From NCBI GenBank assembly GCA_037201625.1, contig JBBCGR010000005.1, positions 62,001-126,000 on the forward strand: 64,000 bases of DNA, written 5' to 3'. The DNA is from JAMXLO01 sp037201625. Lineage in GTDB: Bacteria; Pseudomonadota; Alphaproteobacteria; Acetobacterales; Acetobacteraceae. A program made the position numbers and the translations under genes. The notes beneath the pieces were generated by a model, which was not told the DNA's origin, did not search any database, and was given only the letters and a program-made list of their open reading frames with translations. Below are positions 43,917-53,301 of this stretch, in pieces (the stretch's first letter is position 1; every line of letters starts with the position of its first letter).

Positions 43917-45656
43917 GAACGTGAACGCGTAGGCACGCACGCCGGTGTCCAGGAACTCGATCTCGAAGGTCCGGTCCGCCACCGCGCCCGTCTGCCGGAC
44001 AAGCTGGTACAGGCGCCCTTCACGCACGCTGCCCCAGCCATCGGCGTCCACATCGGCGCCGTGGTCGGCGCCCGGCGCAGCGCCATCGATCGTAATGCGG
44101 AAGCGCACGGGGCGGCCTTCCAGCGAGGGTGCCAGCACGAGATGCAGGTCGCGCGCGTGGAACCGATAGGCGATGCGGCCGGGGGCGCCGTCGAGCGTCG
44201 CGAACTCCTCGCCAATGGTCCACACGCCTGCGAGGCTCCAGCGATTGAGCGGCAGCGCCGATGCGGCCTGATAGGACGCTGGCTCATCCTTCCTGACGCC
44301 ACCCGGCGAGAGGAAGTCGCGGCCCTGTCCATAGCCGACATAGGTCTCGCCCGAACGCAGGTTGCCCGGGTCCGCCGCGGCCTGCGCGCCCTGTGCCGCG
44401 ACTGCGACCGCAGCCGCCGCGCCGGATGCGCTCGGCCCGCCGGCCTCGGACAGCAATTGCCGGATCAGCCGCTCCGATTCGCCGTAGCTGCCTTCACCCA
44501 GCACCCGGTGTCGCACGCGGCCATCGGCCCCGACGAAGTAGAGCGCCGGCCAGGCCTGGTTGCTGAAGTCCCGCCAGATCCGAAAATCGTTGTCGATCGC
44601 GACAGGGTAGCCGATGCCGAGTGCGCCCACGGCCTTGCGCACGTTGGCCAAGTCCTTCTCGAACGCGAACTCGGGCGTATGGACGCCGATGACCACGAGA
44701 CCCTGATCGGCATACTTCGCCGCCCAGGCGCGGACATGCGGCAGCGCCCGCAGGCAGTTGATGCAGGAATAGGTCCAGAAATTCACCACGACGACCTTGC
44801 CCTGCAGATCGCCCTCGCCGAGCGGCGGCGTGTTCAGCCACCGGCCGGCCGTGAGGAGTGACCGCAGCGGACCGGAAAGCGGAGGCGGCGTGGCGTGTGC
44901 GGCCGAGCCCATGGCGAGTGTGGGCGCGCTCTGCAGCGTGGTGATGAGGGTGCGCTCGACGGCGTCGGTGCCGGCGGACGACCAGCGGGTCAGCGTGCCG
45001 GTGTCGAACCCGAGCCAGATGGTCGCCGCACCTGCCATCACCGCGACCCCGAGTGTGCGGCGCATCGGCGCCTCCCATCGCACCCACGGGCGGAGCGCCG
45101 CAGACAGGCGCCGGCCCAGAACCACGCCCGCCGCCAGCGAGGTCGCGGCACCCAGTCCATAGCCCAGCAGCAGCAGCGAGGTCGTGAGGCCGGGACCGTG
45201 CAGCGCCGCGCCGGTCAGGATCAGCCCGAGCACCGGGCCGGCGCACGGCGCCCAGAGCAGCCCGGTGGCCACGCCGAGCAGCATCGAGGAGCCTGTCGTT
45301 GCGCCGTTCAGCATCCTGTGCCGCCCGGCCTCGTCGGCCAGCCGGTTCCCGAGCGCCACCAGCGGCCTCGCCAACTGCGTCGCCAGCGCCGGCAGGAGCA
45401 TCGCCAGCCCGAACAATGCCACCAGCACGAGGGCAATCGTCCTGCCGGTGCTGTTCGCCTCCACCGCCCACCCGCCGGCGACCGAAGCGAGGCTCGCCAC
45501 CGCCGCGAAGGCGACCGCGAGGCCGGCCAGCAGCGGCAGTCCGCCCCGCCTGAACGGCACATCCGCCCGCGCCAGGACGAATGGCAGGATCGGCAGGATG
45601 CACGGCGATGCGATCGTAAGGACGCCGGCCAGGTAGGCCAGAATGAGAAGTGTCAT
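43911..45656 (-). CDS. DipZ-like protein: CcdA membrane domain fused to thioredoxin
   Basis: 581 aa. Residues ~1-230 form a CcdA-type electron-carrier membrane domain with Cys in GVLTIASPCILPILPF and LLWAPCAGPVLGL. Residues ~290-430 are a TlpA/thioredoxin-like domain with the active site NFWTYSCINCLRALPH (CxxC). Residues ~440-581 form a beta-sandwich like the DipZ C-terminal carbohydrate-binding-like domain. It passes reducing power from the cytoplasm to periplasmic thiols. ATG 45656 (MTLLILAYLAGVLTIASPC) begins the first helix; the open frame upstream is Arg/Pro-rich shadow. An Ohr/OsmC gene lies upstream. The stop codon lies in repeat copy B. Confidence 0.9.
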   Translation of the reverse strand: MTLLILAYLAGVLTIASPCILPILPFVLARADVPFRRGGLPLLAGLAVAFAAVASLASVAGGWAVEANSTGRTIALVLVALFGLAMLLPALATQLARPLVALGNRLADEAGRHRMLNGATTGSSMLLGVATGLLWAPCAGPVLGLILTGAALHGPGLTTSLLLLGYGLGAATSLAAGVVLGRRLSAALRPWVRWEAPMRRTLGVAVMAGAATIWLGFDTGTLTRWSSAGTDAVERTLITTLQSAPTLAMGSAAHATPPPLSGPLRSLLTAGRWLNTPPLGEGDLQGKVVVVNFWTYSCINCLRALPHVRAWAAKYADQGLVVIGVHTPEFAFEKDLANVRKAVGALGIGYPVAIDNDFRIWRDFSNQAWPALYFVGADGRVRHRVLGEGSYGESERLIRQLLSEAGGPSASGAAAAVAVAAQGAQAAADPGNLRSGETYVGYGQGRDFLSPGGVRKDEPASYQAASALPLNRWSLAGVWTIGEEFATLDGAPGRIAYRFHARDLHLVLAPSLEGRPVRFRITIDGAAPGADHGADVDADGWGSVREGRLYQLVRQTGAVADRTFEIEFLDTGVRAYAFTFG

Positions 45657-45822
45657 CGCGCTTGCGCCTTCGCTTGCCGCGGGAGAATGCGGTCGGGGAT
45701 TGCGGCGGGGGTTTGCGGTCGGGAGATGCGATCGCGCGGCTGCGGGCCGCCACGGCTGGCGGACCAGGGACAGCCGGTCGGTTTGGTGGCTCGCCTCCAC
45801 CGACCATCAGCGGATCACGCGA

Positions 45823-46242
45823 TCAGGCCAGCACGATCGTGACGTCGATATTGCCGCGCGTCGCCTTCGAGTACGGACAGGTGCGGTGGGCTTCGTCCAC
45901 CAGGCCCTGCGCGACGTCGCGCTCCACCCCAGGCAGACTGACATTCAGCCGCGCGCGAAGGAAATACGCGCCGTCCGCCAGGCACAGATCAATCTCGGCG
46001 TCGATGGCGAGGCCCGCCGGCAGGCTGATCCGCCGCTTGCGGGCCGCAAGCCCGATTGCCCCCTCGAAGCAGGCCGACCAGCCGGCGGCAAACAACTGCT
46101 CGGGATTGGTGCCGCTGCCGGACGCGCCCGGCGACGACAGCGTCACATCCAGCCGGCCGTCGGAACTGCGCGATGCACCACCCTCGCGGCCACCGGTGGT
46201 GTGGGTCCGTGCGGTGTAGAGCACCTTCTCGTCCTGCGTCAT
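45823..46242 (-). CDS. OsmC/Ohr family organic hydroperoxide reductase
   Basis: 139 aa. The two catalytic cysteines appear in GWSACFEGAI and HRTCPYSKATRGN; NPEQLFAAGWSACF is the Ohr signature. It detoxifies organic hydroperoxides with lipoylated or thiol reductants in the cytoplasm. Its place upstream of a thiol-redox DipZ gene in the same direction fits an oxidative-stress locus; the 166-bp gap could hold a separate promoter. No OhrR regulator is adjacent. Confidence 0.9.
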   Translation of the reverse strand: MTQDEKVLYTARTHTTGGREGGASRSSDGRLDVTLSSPGASGSGTNPEQLFAAGWSACFEGAIGLAARKRRISLPAGLAIDAEIDLCLADGAYFLRARLNVSLPGVERDVAQGLVDEAHRTCPYSKATRGNIDVTIVLA

Positions 46243-46412
46243 GACCGATCCTCCTGCTGCGCCGTTCGTACGCGCATCCGGTTCCGCCGGATGCCATGCG
46301 CAGATGGGGCCAGCGCGCCGCGCAGCCTATTGGACGATCGTATTGCCGATACCTTGGTATTCGCCGCCGGGCAGTCGCGCTGCGCCGTGGCGCGCCGCCT
46401 GCCAGCGCCGCG

Positions 46413-47096
46413 TCACGCGCCCGGCGGAAGGCGCAGCCTGGCGTGCATGGTCACCAGATCGGCGAGCGAGCCGGCCTGCATCTTGCGCATCACCTGGCCC
46501 CGGTGGGCCTTCACCGTGATCTCGCTGATGCCAAGCTCGCCGCCGACCTGCTTGTTCAGCAGACCGGTCGCGACCAGCGCCATCACCTCCCGCTCGCGAC
46601 GGCTCAGCAGGGCATGCCGGTCGCGCAACGCCTGCAGGTCCGCCTCGCCCTCCAGTGCCGCGCGGCTCCGCTCCAGCGCGTCGCGGATGGCATCCAGCAG
46701 CACCTCGTCGTTGAACGGCTTCGTCAGGAACTCGACCGCGCCGGCCTTCATCGCCTGGACCGTCATCGGCACGTCGCCGTAGCCGGTGATGAAGATGATC
46801 GGCATGTCGCTCCGGTCGCCGGCAATGCGCTGCTGCAGATCGAGGCCGTTCAGGTCCGGCAAAGTGACGTCGAGGACCAGGCAGCTTGGAACGCGGGCGC
46901 GCGGACAGTCCAGGAACCCAAGTGCCGATGCGAAGATCGCCGGCCGCCAGCCCATGCTGCTGATCAGCAACTCCAGCGACTCGCGCACCGACACATCGTC
47001 ATCCACCACGAACACGACAGGTGCGGCCTGTGCCGAGGCGAATGATCCGGCCGCAGGGCCACGCGGGCGGACAGGCGCGGCATGGTATGGCGACAT
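46413..47096 (-). CDS. FixJ-type two-component response regulator
   Basis: 227 aa from ATG 47096. Receiver domain: PVVFVVDDDVSVRESLELLI (acidic pocket), CLVLDVTLPDLNGLDL (phospho-Asp) and EFLTKPFNDEVL (Lys). The C-terminal LuxR-type helix-turn-helix is LSRREREVMALVATGLLNKQ, then VGGELGISEITVKAHRGQVM. The asymmetrically placed DVTLPDLNG and FixJ-like linker suggest pairing with the nearby PAS-containing kinase. Eleven bases separate it from the single receiver gene upstream. Confidence 0.92.
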   Translation of the reverse strand: MSPYHAAPVRPRGPAAGSFASAQAAPVVFVVDDDVSVRESLELLISSMGWRPAIFASALGFLDCPRARVPSCLVLDVTLPDLNGLDLQQRIAGDRSDMPIIFITGYGDVPMTVQAMKAGAVEFLTKPFNDEVLLDAIRDALERSRAALEGEADLQALRDRHALLSRREREVMALVATGLLNKQVGGELGISEITVKAHRGQVMRKMQAGSLADLVTMHARLRLPPGA

Positions 47097-47107
47097 GGCA
47101 GTCTGCC

Positions 47108-47479
47108 TCAGTTCTTTTGCAGTGCGGCTTGCAGCGCCTCCAGCAGGGCGGTGTCGCTGAACGGCTTGCGCAGGCACGCCGCCCCGCCGCGATCCTGCAT
47201 CCGCCGCTCCAGCATCTCCTCGGCGTGCGCGGTGATGAATACGACCGGGATCGGCTGCCGGCGAAGCGCCAGTTCCCGCTGCAACTCGGGCCCGGACATG
47301 CCAGGCATCGCGATGTCCAATATCAGGCATCTGGTGTTGCCGATGAACTCCGACGCAAGGAATTCCTCCGCCGACGAGAATGCCTGTGCAGCAAAGCCGA
47401 ATTCCCGCAACAGGTCGGGCAGCGACTCTCGCACGGATTCGTCATCGTCCACGATCGACACCAGCGAGTGTATGACCAT
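47108..47479 (-). CDS. Single-domain response regulator
   Basis: 123 aa, receiver only: VSIVDDDESVRESLPDLLRE, CLILDIAMPGMSGPELQREL (phospho-Asp) and ACLRKPFSDTAL (Lys). No output domain, so it may shuttle phosphate or tune the kinase, as CheY-like FixJ partners do. ATG 47479 overlaps the kinase stop (TGATG), showing translational coupling; a GTG one codon earlier is possible. Confidence 0.9.
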   Translation of the reverse strand: MVIHSLVSIVDDDESVRESLPDLLREFGFAAQAFSSAEEFLASEFIGNTRCLILDIAMPGMSGPELQRELALRRQPIPVVFITAHAEEMLERRMQDRGGAACLRKPFSDTALLEALQAALQKN

Positions 47480-49551
47480 CACGTTGTCCCTATGACGTTC
47501 CGTGCATCGGTCACCGCCGACGTCCAGATCGCGCCGAGATCAGGAGCATCGGTCACTCCGCCGGCCAGCGCATGCGATATCCCGCCGGGCCGCTCGGGAA
47601 TCGAGAATGCGAACGCCGCCCCCGGGCCGTCATTCGCAACCGCCCACAGCCGGCCGTGATGGCGCTCGATGATGGAGCGGCTGACCGACAGCCCGATCCC
47701 CATGCCGCCGCTCTTGGTGGTGTAGAAGGCGTCGAACAGCCGCTCGGCATCCTGCGGATCGAAGCCGACGCCGGCATCGCGCACGGTCAGGCGCACATGA
47801 TCGTCCTGGTCGGGCTCGGTGCGGACCACCAGCAGCCGCGGGCGGTCGGCGACGCCGCTCATGGAATCCATGGCGTTCCGCAGCAGGTTCAGGACGACCT
47901 GCTGAAGCTGCACGCGATCGCCGATCACGCGCGGCAGGTCGTCGGCCAGTTCCTGCCGCAGGATCACGCGGTTCCGCTGCAACTCGCTCAACGACAGTGC
48001 GATCACCTCGCTCGTGGCCTCGTTCAGGTCGACCGGCTCGATGGTCGCGTCCTTCTTGCCGAACAGCGCCCGCAGCCGGGTGATCACGTCCGAGGCACGG
48101 TTGCCGTCGCGGATCGTGCGCCGCGCCGTCTCGCGCGCACCGTCGACGTTGGGCGGATCGGCCGCCAGCATGCGCAGGCACGTGCCGGCATTGGTGATGA
48201 TGCCGGACAGCGGCTGGTTGACCTCGTGCGCGATGGATGCGGTCAACGCGCCGAGACTGGAGACCCTGGCGACGCGGGTGAGTTCCGAGCGGGCCTTGGC
48301 CAGCGCGTCCTCCGCCAGCCGGCGCTGCGTCACGTCCTGCACCGCCGCGATGTATTCCAGTTCACCATCCTCGCCGCGGTTCGCATGGGCGACCACGTGC
48401 AGGTACTTGACCGAGCGGTCGGGCATCAGCAGGCGGTAGTCGTGCTCGTAGTCGCTGCCGCGGCGCTGGCGTTCGAGCATGTCCTGGAACGACGGCAGGT
48501 CCTCGGGATGCACCCGCGTCAGGATCAGGTCGAGCGTCACCGGCACCGCCGGATCGAGTTCGAAGATGCGGTAGATCTCCTCGGACCACGTGATCTCGCC
48601 GGTCGCGACGCGCTTCGAGAAGCCGCCCGTCGAACTGAGCCGCCGCGTCTCGGCGAGGAACGCCTCGCTGCGCTTCAGCGCCGCGTCGTTCTGCGCCCGC
48701 TCGATGGCGATGCCCGCAATCCGCGTGAACTGCTCCATGAGCGCCTGGTCGGATGCGGCGGGCGTCCGTGGCGCGTGGTGATGGATTGCGAGCACACCAA
48801 GGACCTTGCGGTGAATGGATGCGATCGGCGTGGCCCAGCACGCCCGCAGCCCGAGTTCCAGGCCGGTCTGGCGCCAGCCATCGGCCGGCCAGCGCGTCTC
48901 GGATGCGAGGTCCGCGACGATGACCTGCTGGTCCAGCCGGGCCGCCATCGCGCAGGGATCGGCATCGGCAGTCACGGGCCTGCCGATGATGGTGGTGACG
49001 AAGTGCTCGGGAAGGCCTGGCGCTGCCCCGTGCTCGAGGCGCGCGCCCCTCGCGTCCAGCAGGACCACGCCGCAGCGGCACCCGCCGATCGTCGCCTCGA
49101 CCAGGCGGCAGAGCGCGTCGAGCATCGCTGCCATCGGCTGGCCGCTTGCGGCCATCTCCAGCACTCGCCTCTCGCCGGCGAGCAGCGTCTCGGCCCGCAC
49201 GCGGTCCTCGATATCGACGGCGACGCCGCACCATCCGGCGATGTCGCCTGCGGCATCGGCTGATGGTGAGGCGCGCAGGAGGAACCAGCGGTACGCGCCA
49301 TCGAAACGCCGCAGCCGCGCCTGCGCCTCGCCCGGCACACCGGAGGCGAGGCAGGCATCCCAGCGTTCGCGCAGGTGCGGAAGATCGTCGGGATGAACCG
49401 TGGTCTGCCAGTCCCAGCCGGTAGTCTCGCCGGCACTGAGGCCGGTGTAGTCCCGCCAGCGCTGGTTGAGGAAATCCACCTGCCCGTCGGGCAACGATGT
49501 CCACACGAGGCCCGGAAGCGTCTCGACGACACGGCAGAACCTGCTGTCCAT
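47479..49551 (-). CDS. PAS-GAF-PAS sensor histidine kinase
   Basis: 690 aa from ATG 49551 (AAAGGA upstream). Order: PAS (residues ~5-125, LPGLVWTSLPDGQVDFLNQR), GAF (~145-290, including PDLASETRWPADGWR-like sequence and a WATPIASIHRKVLGVLAIHH core), second PAS (~300-430), HisKA with the phospho-His in GALTASIAHEVNQPLSGIIT, and HATPase with N-box NLLRNAMDSM, DAGVGFDP and GGMGIGLSVSRSI. No transmembrane helix, so a soluble sensor. The HEVNQPL box is that of the FixL-like family; no haem-binding FixL His is visible. Confidence 0.92.
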   Translation of the reverse strand: MDSRFCRVVETLPGLVWTSLPDGQVDFLNQRWRDYTGLSAGETTGWDWQTTVHPDDLPHLRERWDACLASGVPGEAQARLRRFDGAYRWFLLRASPSADAAGDIAGWCGVAVDIEDRVRAETLLAGERRVLEMAASGQPMAAMLDALCRLVEATIGGCRCGVVLLDARGARLEHGAAPGLPEHFVTTIIGRPVTADADPCAMAARLDQQVIVADLASETRWPADGWRQTGLELGLRACWATPIASIHRKVLGVLAIHHHAPRTPAASDQALMEQFTRIAGIAIERAQNDAALKRSEAFLAETRRLSSTGGFSKRVATGEITWSEEIYRIFELDPAVPVTLDLILTRVHPEDLPSFQDMLERQRRGSDYEHDYRLLMPDRSVKYLHVVAHANRGEDGELEYIAAVQDVTQRRLAEDALAKARSELTRVARVSSLGALTASIAHEVNQPLSGIITNAGTCLRMLAADPPNVDGARETARRTIRDGNRASDVITRLRALFGKKDATIEPVDLNEATSEVIALSLSELQRNRVILRQELADDLPRVIGDRVQLQQVVLNLLRNAMDSMSGVADRPRLLVVRTEPDQDDHVRLTVRDAGVGFDPQDAERLFDAFYTTKSGGMGIGLSVSRSIIERHHGRLWAVANDGPGAAFAFSIPERPGGISHALAGGVTDAPDLGAIWTSAVTDARNVIGTT

Positions 49552-49689
49552 TCGCGTCCTTTCGTGATCGCCGCAGCCATACCGAAGATGTATCCCCTGG
49601 CGGCCCGCGTCCATCATACCTTGGTGTCGGTCGGCTCCGTGCTGGCGGGCCTGCCGGCGCGCCAGCCCTCGTCGCGGATGCCCAGGTGC

Positions 49690-50592
49690 TCACTGCGTCT
49701 TTCCCGACACCCGGCCGATGAGATCGTCCACCCGCGACAGCAGCAGTTTCAGCACCGGCGACGCGTTCGCCACGTGGTAGCCGAGTACCAGGTCGATCGT
49801 CGGCGCGTCGCCCTCGACCGGCCGGCTGATGACGGTGCCTGGCAGCAGGTGCTGCACGTAGGCCGGCAGCAGCGCGACGCCGCGCATCGATGAGACGAGG
49901 GAGACCGCCATCGCGATGTTGTCGACCTCATGGACCGGCGTCAGGTCGATGCCGCACTGCTTCAGGTAGTCGTCGATCACGATCCGCAGCGCGGGCGCCG
50001 TGCCGGACACGCTGATGAATGGATCGGTGACGAAATCCTGCGGCCGGATCGCAGCGCGTTGGGCGAGGCGGTGGTCACTCGGCAGCACCACGACCAGTGC
50101 CTCGCGCGCCAGCAGCTTCATGGCGAGGCCGGGTGTCGGGAGCGGCGGGCGCAGGAAGGCTGCGTCCAGCCGCCCGCTCAACAGGTCGGCGGTGAGTGCC
50201 GGGGTGTACTGGCTGGAGACGGTGACCTCGATATTCGGCAGTTCGTCGCGCAGAATCCCCAGGGTTTCCGGCAGCCAGGTCATCTCGTGGCCGGTGAGGA
50301 AGCCGAGTGCGAGCGAGGGCTTGGCGGGATGTGCGGCACGGCGGGCCGCGACACCGGCCGCAGCCACCTGCGACAGCGCCAGCCGCGCATGGTCGAGAAA
50401 GGCATGGCCCGCCGCCGTCAGGGCGATGCCGCGCGCGCTGCGCGTCAGGAGCGGCACGCCGACCTCGCGTTCCAGATCGCGGATCTGCCGGCTGAGCGAA
50501 GGCTGCGCCGTGTGCAGCCGCCTCTCGGCCGCCAGCGACAGGCTGCCCTCTTCGGCGACCGCGATGAAATAGCGCAGGTGCCGCAACTCCAT
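49690..50592 (-). CDS. LysR family transcriptional regulator
   Basis: 300 aa. N-terminal winged helix-turn-helix (MELRHLRYFIAVAEEGSLSL, AQPSLSRQIRDLEREVGVPL) and a periplasmic-binding-protein-like effector domain. The effector domain is closest in layout to the BenM/CatM-like group by the LFLRPPLP-type loop (AAFLRPPLPTPGLAMKLLA). It is divergent from an SDR gene 126 bp away and probably regulates it, which is the usual LysR arrangement. Confidence 0.92.
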   Translation of the reverse strand: MELRHLRYFIAVAEEGSLSLAAERRLHTAQPSLSRQIRDLEREVGVPLLTRSARGIALTAAGHAFLDHARLALSQVAAAGVAARRAAHPAKPSLALGFLTGHEMTWLPETLGILRDELPNIEVTVSSQYTPALTADLLSGRLDAAFLRPPLPTPGLAMKLLAREALVVVLPSDHRLAQRAAIRPQDFVTDPFISVSGTAPALRIVIDDYLKQCGIDLTPVHEVDNIAMAVSLVSSMRGVALLPAYVQHLLPGTVISRPVEGDAPTIDLVLGYHVANASPVLKLLLSRVDDLIGRVSGKTQ

Positions 50593-50718
50593 CGCACGCC
50601 CATGCCTGCCAGGTATGCTCGGGAACCTACAAAGTCTTTCCGCCGCGGGCCAGCGCCACCCAGATGCCGGTCACCAGCGATGACCGTAGCGGCCATCCGA
50701 AATTGACGGAGCACTCCC

Positions 50719-51465
50719 ATGACCCACCCGATCGTCCTGATCACCGGCGCGCTGACCGGTATCGGCCGCGCCGTGGCGCTCGCCTTCGCGCAGCAAGGCA
50801 GCCGCGTCGTGGTCTCCGGCCGCCATGAGGAGGCGGGCGATGCGCTCGCCGGCGAGTTGCGTGCGCTCGGCACCGAAGCCGAATTCTACCGCGCCGATGT
50901 GCGCGACGAGGACGATGTGCGTGGCCTGGTGGATCGCACGGTCGCACGCTTCGGCGGCCTCGACATTGCGGTGAACAACGCCGGCACCGAAGGCGAGCCG
51001 GGACCGGTGACGCAGCAGACCGCCGCCAGCTATGCCGCCACCTTCGATACCAACGTCCTCGGCATGCTGCTGAGCATGAAGCACGAATTGCGGGTGATGC
51101 AGGACCAAGGGCACGGCGCGATCGTCAACATCTCCTCGACCTACGGCCATGAGGGCGCCGGCGGCGCATCGGTATATGCCGCCAGCAAGCATGCGGTGGA
51201 GGGCATGACGAAATCGGCCGCCCTCGAGGCCGCAAGGTTCGGCGTGCGCGTCAATGCCGTGGCTCCAGGACCGATCGAGACCGGAATGCTGAGCCGCTTC
51301 ACCGGAACTCCGGAAAGGAAGGCCGCGCTGGCGGCGGGCGTGCCGCTCGGGCGCGTGGGCGATCCGGCCGAGATCGCCCACGCCATCGTCTTCCTCGGGT
51401 CCGACCAGGCCTCCTTCGTGACGGGCCAGATCGTCACGGTCGATGGCGGCAAGACCGCGGGCTGA
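50719..51465 (+). CDS. SDR family NAD(P)-dependent oxidoreductase
   Basis: 248 aa. Classical short-chain dehydrogenase: cofactor motif LITGALTGIGRAVALAFAQQ, NNAG in IAVNNAGTEGEPG, catalytic Ser in IVNISSTYGHEG, Tyr/Lys in SVYAASKHAVEGMTKSAALE, and a C-terminal VTGQIVTVDGGKTAG. The cofactor loop with SGRHEE after the second strand suggests NADP. It is controlled by the divergent LysR gene. Substrate unknown. Confidence 0.93.
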   Translation: MTHPIVLITGALTGIGRAVALAFAQQGSRVVVSGRHEEAGDALAGELRALGTEAEFYRADVRDEDDVRGLVDRTVARFGGLDIAVNNAGTEGEPGPVTQQTAASYAATFDTNVLGMLLSMKHELRVMQDQGHGAIVNISSTYGHEGAGGASVYAASKHAVEGMTKSAALEAARFGVRVNAVAPGPIETGMLSRFTGTPERKAALAAGVPLGRVGDPAEIAHAIVFLGSDQASFVTGQIVTVDGGKTAG

Positions 51466-52032
51466 CAGCAAGCGGCGCCGGCGGGATTCCGCAGCCATGA
51501 GCCGCGAAGCGATCGCTGCGGGTCCATTCGGGCGGCGCGCTCGTCATTTCCCATGTCGGCAAGGCAAACCCCGCGAAACATACAGACGCGGACTTTGCGT
51601 CCAAACACTTCCACTTGATGGTAGAGGCACGCAGTGCCTGTGAAACAGGCTGCAATTTCTATTGCAATTCCTGAGATGAAATACCAAATAAACGTCTGGC
51701 ATTTTGCCATACGATATTCATGTTATGTCAAGCCTAAGTAAGCGCGACTTTCATTGTCGTGGCGGGGCCTGGCTCCGCCATCCACCTCTTGCCTCTCAGC
51801 AAGCACAGTAGACGTGGATGACCGGCCTGCTGGTCATGACGGTACGAGCCGCTGTCGGCGGGATCTTTTTTAGTGCCAGGACTTCTATGGCGCCCCAGCA
51901 GCCAGCTTTGTCTCCGATCCGGCGTGGGTAACGCGGGTGGCGTGAGGCGATGCTCGGGCCCTTAGGGCGCAGCACCCGTGCCGTCGCTCTGCCGAAAGAT
52001 GCCGCTGCAGCAAGACAACCTGGGAGGCGAAC
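51466..52032. other. Intergenic with an AT-rich island
   Basis: No gene was recognised in 567 bp. Positions ~51640-51770 are strikingly AT-rich for this genome (for example GAAATACCAAATAAACGTCT) and contain the small palindrome TGGCATTTTGCCA at 51697-51709. This could be a regulatory or imported segment; no tRNA or small RNA pattern was recognised. Confidence 0.5.
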
Positions 52033-52446
52033 ATGGCGAACACGCTGAGCCGCACAAACCGCTGGGCAAACTATCGGCCGTCCAAGGGGGTCTGGTTCTG
52101 GTCGAGTGTGGGATGCGTCGTGGCCACCATGGTCATCGGCTTCGGTTGGGGCGGCTGGGTCACCGGCGGTAGCGCGGCACGCATGGCGAGCGATGCGGCC
52201 TCGGGATCTCGCGCGCAACTGGCGGCCGCGAGTTGTGTCGTCCGATTCAACAGCGGTCCGGAAGCAACAGCCCAGTTGGTGTTGCTGAAGAATGCCTCGA
52301 GCTATCAGCGGAACGGGATGATCGAGAAGGATGGATGGGCAACGATGCCCGGCGATACGGACCCGGTGGCGGGGGCGGCCGGCATTTGCGTCGAAAAGCT
52401 CCTGGGCGCCGCGGTAAAAACGGCCTCCACCACACCTCAGGGGTAA
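52033..52446 (+). CDS. Conserved hypothetical membrane-anchored protein
   Basis: 137 aa. GGGAGG precedes ATG 52033. NRWANYRPSKGVWFWSSVGC leads into one membrane helix (residues ~20-42, VVATMVIGFGWGGWVTGG), then a soluble helical domain with two cysteines (AAASCVVRFNSGPEATAQLV, GAAGICVEKLLGAA) and the motif EKDGWATMPG. The arrangement matches an unnamed protein seen widely in alphaproteobacteria. Probably anchored in the inner membrane with a periplasmic domain. Confidence 0.75.
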   Translation: MANTLSRTNRWANYRPSKGVWFWSSVGCVVATMVIGFGWGGWVTGGSAARMASDAASGSRAQLAAASCVVRFNSGPEATAQLVLLKNASSYQRNGMIEKDGWATMPGDTDPVAGAAGICVEKLLGAAVKTASTTPQG

Positions 52447-52598
52447 TTGCGGCGACCGTCCCCGTCGCGGCCGGACGCGCGGCTCTGTGTCACGGGCTCG
52501 GCTGCCTGCCGATCGTGCCCCGCGCCGCCTTCTTTCCTCAACCTGCCAGGCACGGTCACCAACCGGTCGACTGGCACGCATGAAAGCACAAAACTTAT

Positions 52599-52934
52599 AT
52601 GAGCCAGACTTCCGTCGCGGATCCATCCCTTGAAGCGGACTCCATACGCTTCGAAATTCGTAACGGCCTGCAGAGGGTCGGCTGCATCGTCTCGGATGAG
52701 GCGTTGGAGAGCGCCTCAGGCTTGGCAGCACCATCGACGATGATGCAACGCCGCAGGTCGTTCGATCGCTTCCGGACCCTCGTCAACGCGGCGGCGGTGT
52801 TGAAATTGAAGGAGCTGCCATCCGGGTCGGTCTATCCGATCGTCCTGACGAGTGATGACCTGCGACGGGTGCCGTCGGAGAAGGGGGCCCCGGCATTCGG
52901 CAGCGCCGGCAGAGGTGCCGCCAGATCCGGCTGA
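52599..52934 (+). CDS. DUF1488-like small protein
   Basis: 111 aa. IRFEIRNGLQRVGCIVSDEA followed by LES and RSFDRFRTLVNAAAVLKL resembles DUF1488 proteins, which carry a short beta hairpin and a FxxxRxxI-type helix. ATG 52599 has no strong ribosome site. The C-terminus from residue 92 is Gly/Ser-rich and non-conserved in style. Function unknown; cytoplasmic. Confidence 0.55.
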   Translation: MSQTSVADPSLEADSIRFEIRNGLQRVGCIVSDEALESASGLAAPSTMMQRRRSFDRFRTLVNAAAVLKLKELPSGSVYPIVLTSDDLRRVPSEKGAPAFGSAGRGAARSG

Positions 52935-53091
52935 CAGCCGATGGCCACGTTGACCGTGCCGCCGACGAGCGGGCGTGCCTTCACGGCCTGAAATTCTTCA
53001 CGGGCGGCGAGGCACCGCGGCTTGTCGTCGCTGGGCGCTGGACTTGAGCGACTGACAGCGCGCCTCCGTCACGCATTTGAAGGAGTTTATA

Positions 53092-53271
53092 GTGGACCAA
53101 CCCAATTACACGGCGCGAGCCGTCGAGGCGGAACAGAAGGCACAGGCGGCAACGTCGGTGCCGAACGTGGCTGCTGGCTGGCATCTGCTTTCCATGACCT
53201 ACCGCGAACTGGCTCAGCAGTACGAAGGGATGAATCGTGATCGGTACCAAAGCAGCCCGGGCCGCAAATGA
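53092..53271 (+). CDS. Small hypothetical protein, 59 aa
   Basis: GTG 53092 follows AAGGAG with six bases between. MDQPNYTARAVEAEQKAQAA then GWHLLSMTYRELAQQYEGMN resembles unnamed short helical alphaproteobacterial proteins. One predicted amphipathic helix pair, no signal. The following 53272-53415 carries repeats. Confidence 0.6.
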   Translation: MDQPNYTARAVEAEQKAQAATSVPNVAAGWHLLSMTYRELAQQYEGMNRDRYQSSPGRK

Positions 53272-53301
53272 CTTATCCCAAACTCCGCTGATTGATATTC
53301 A

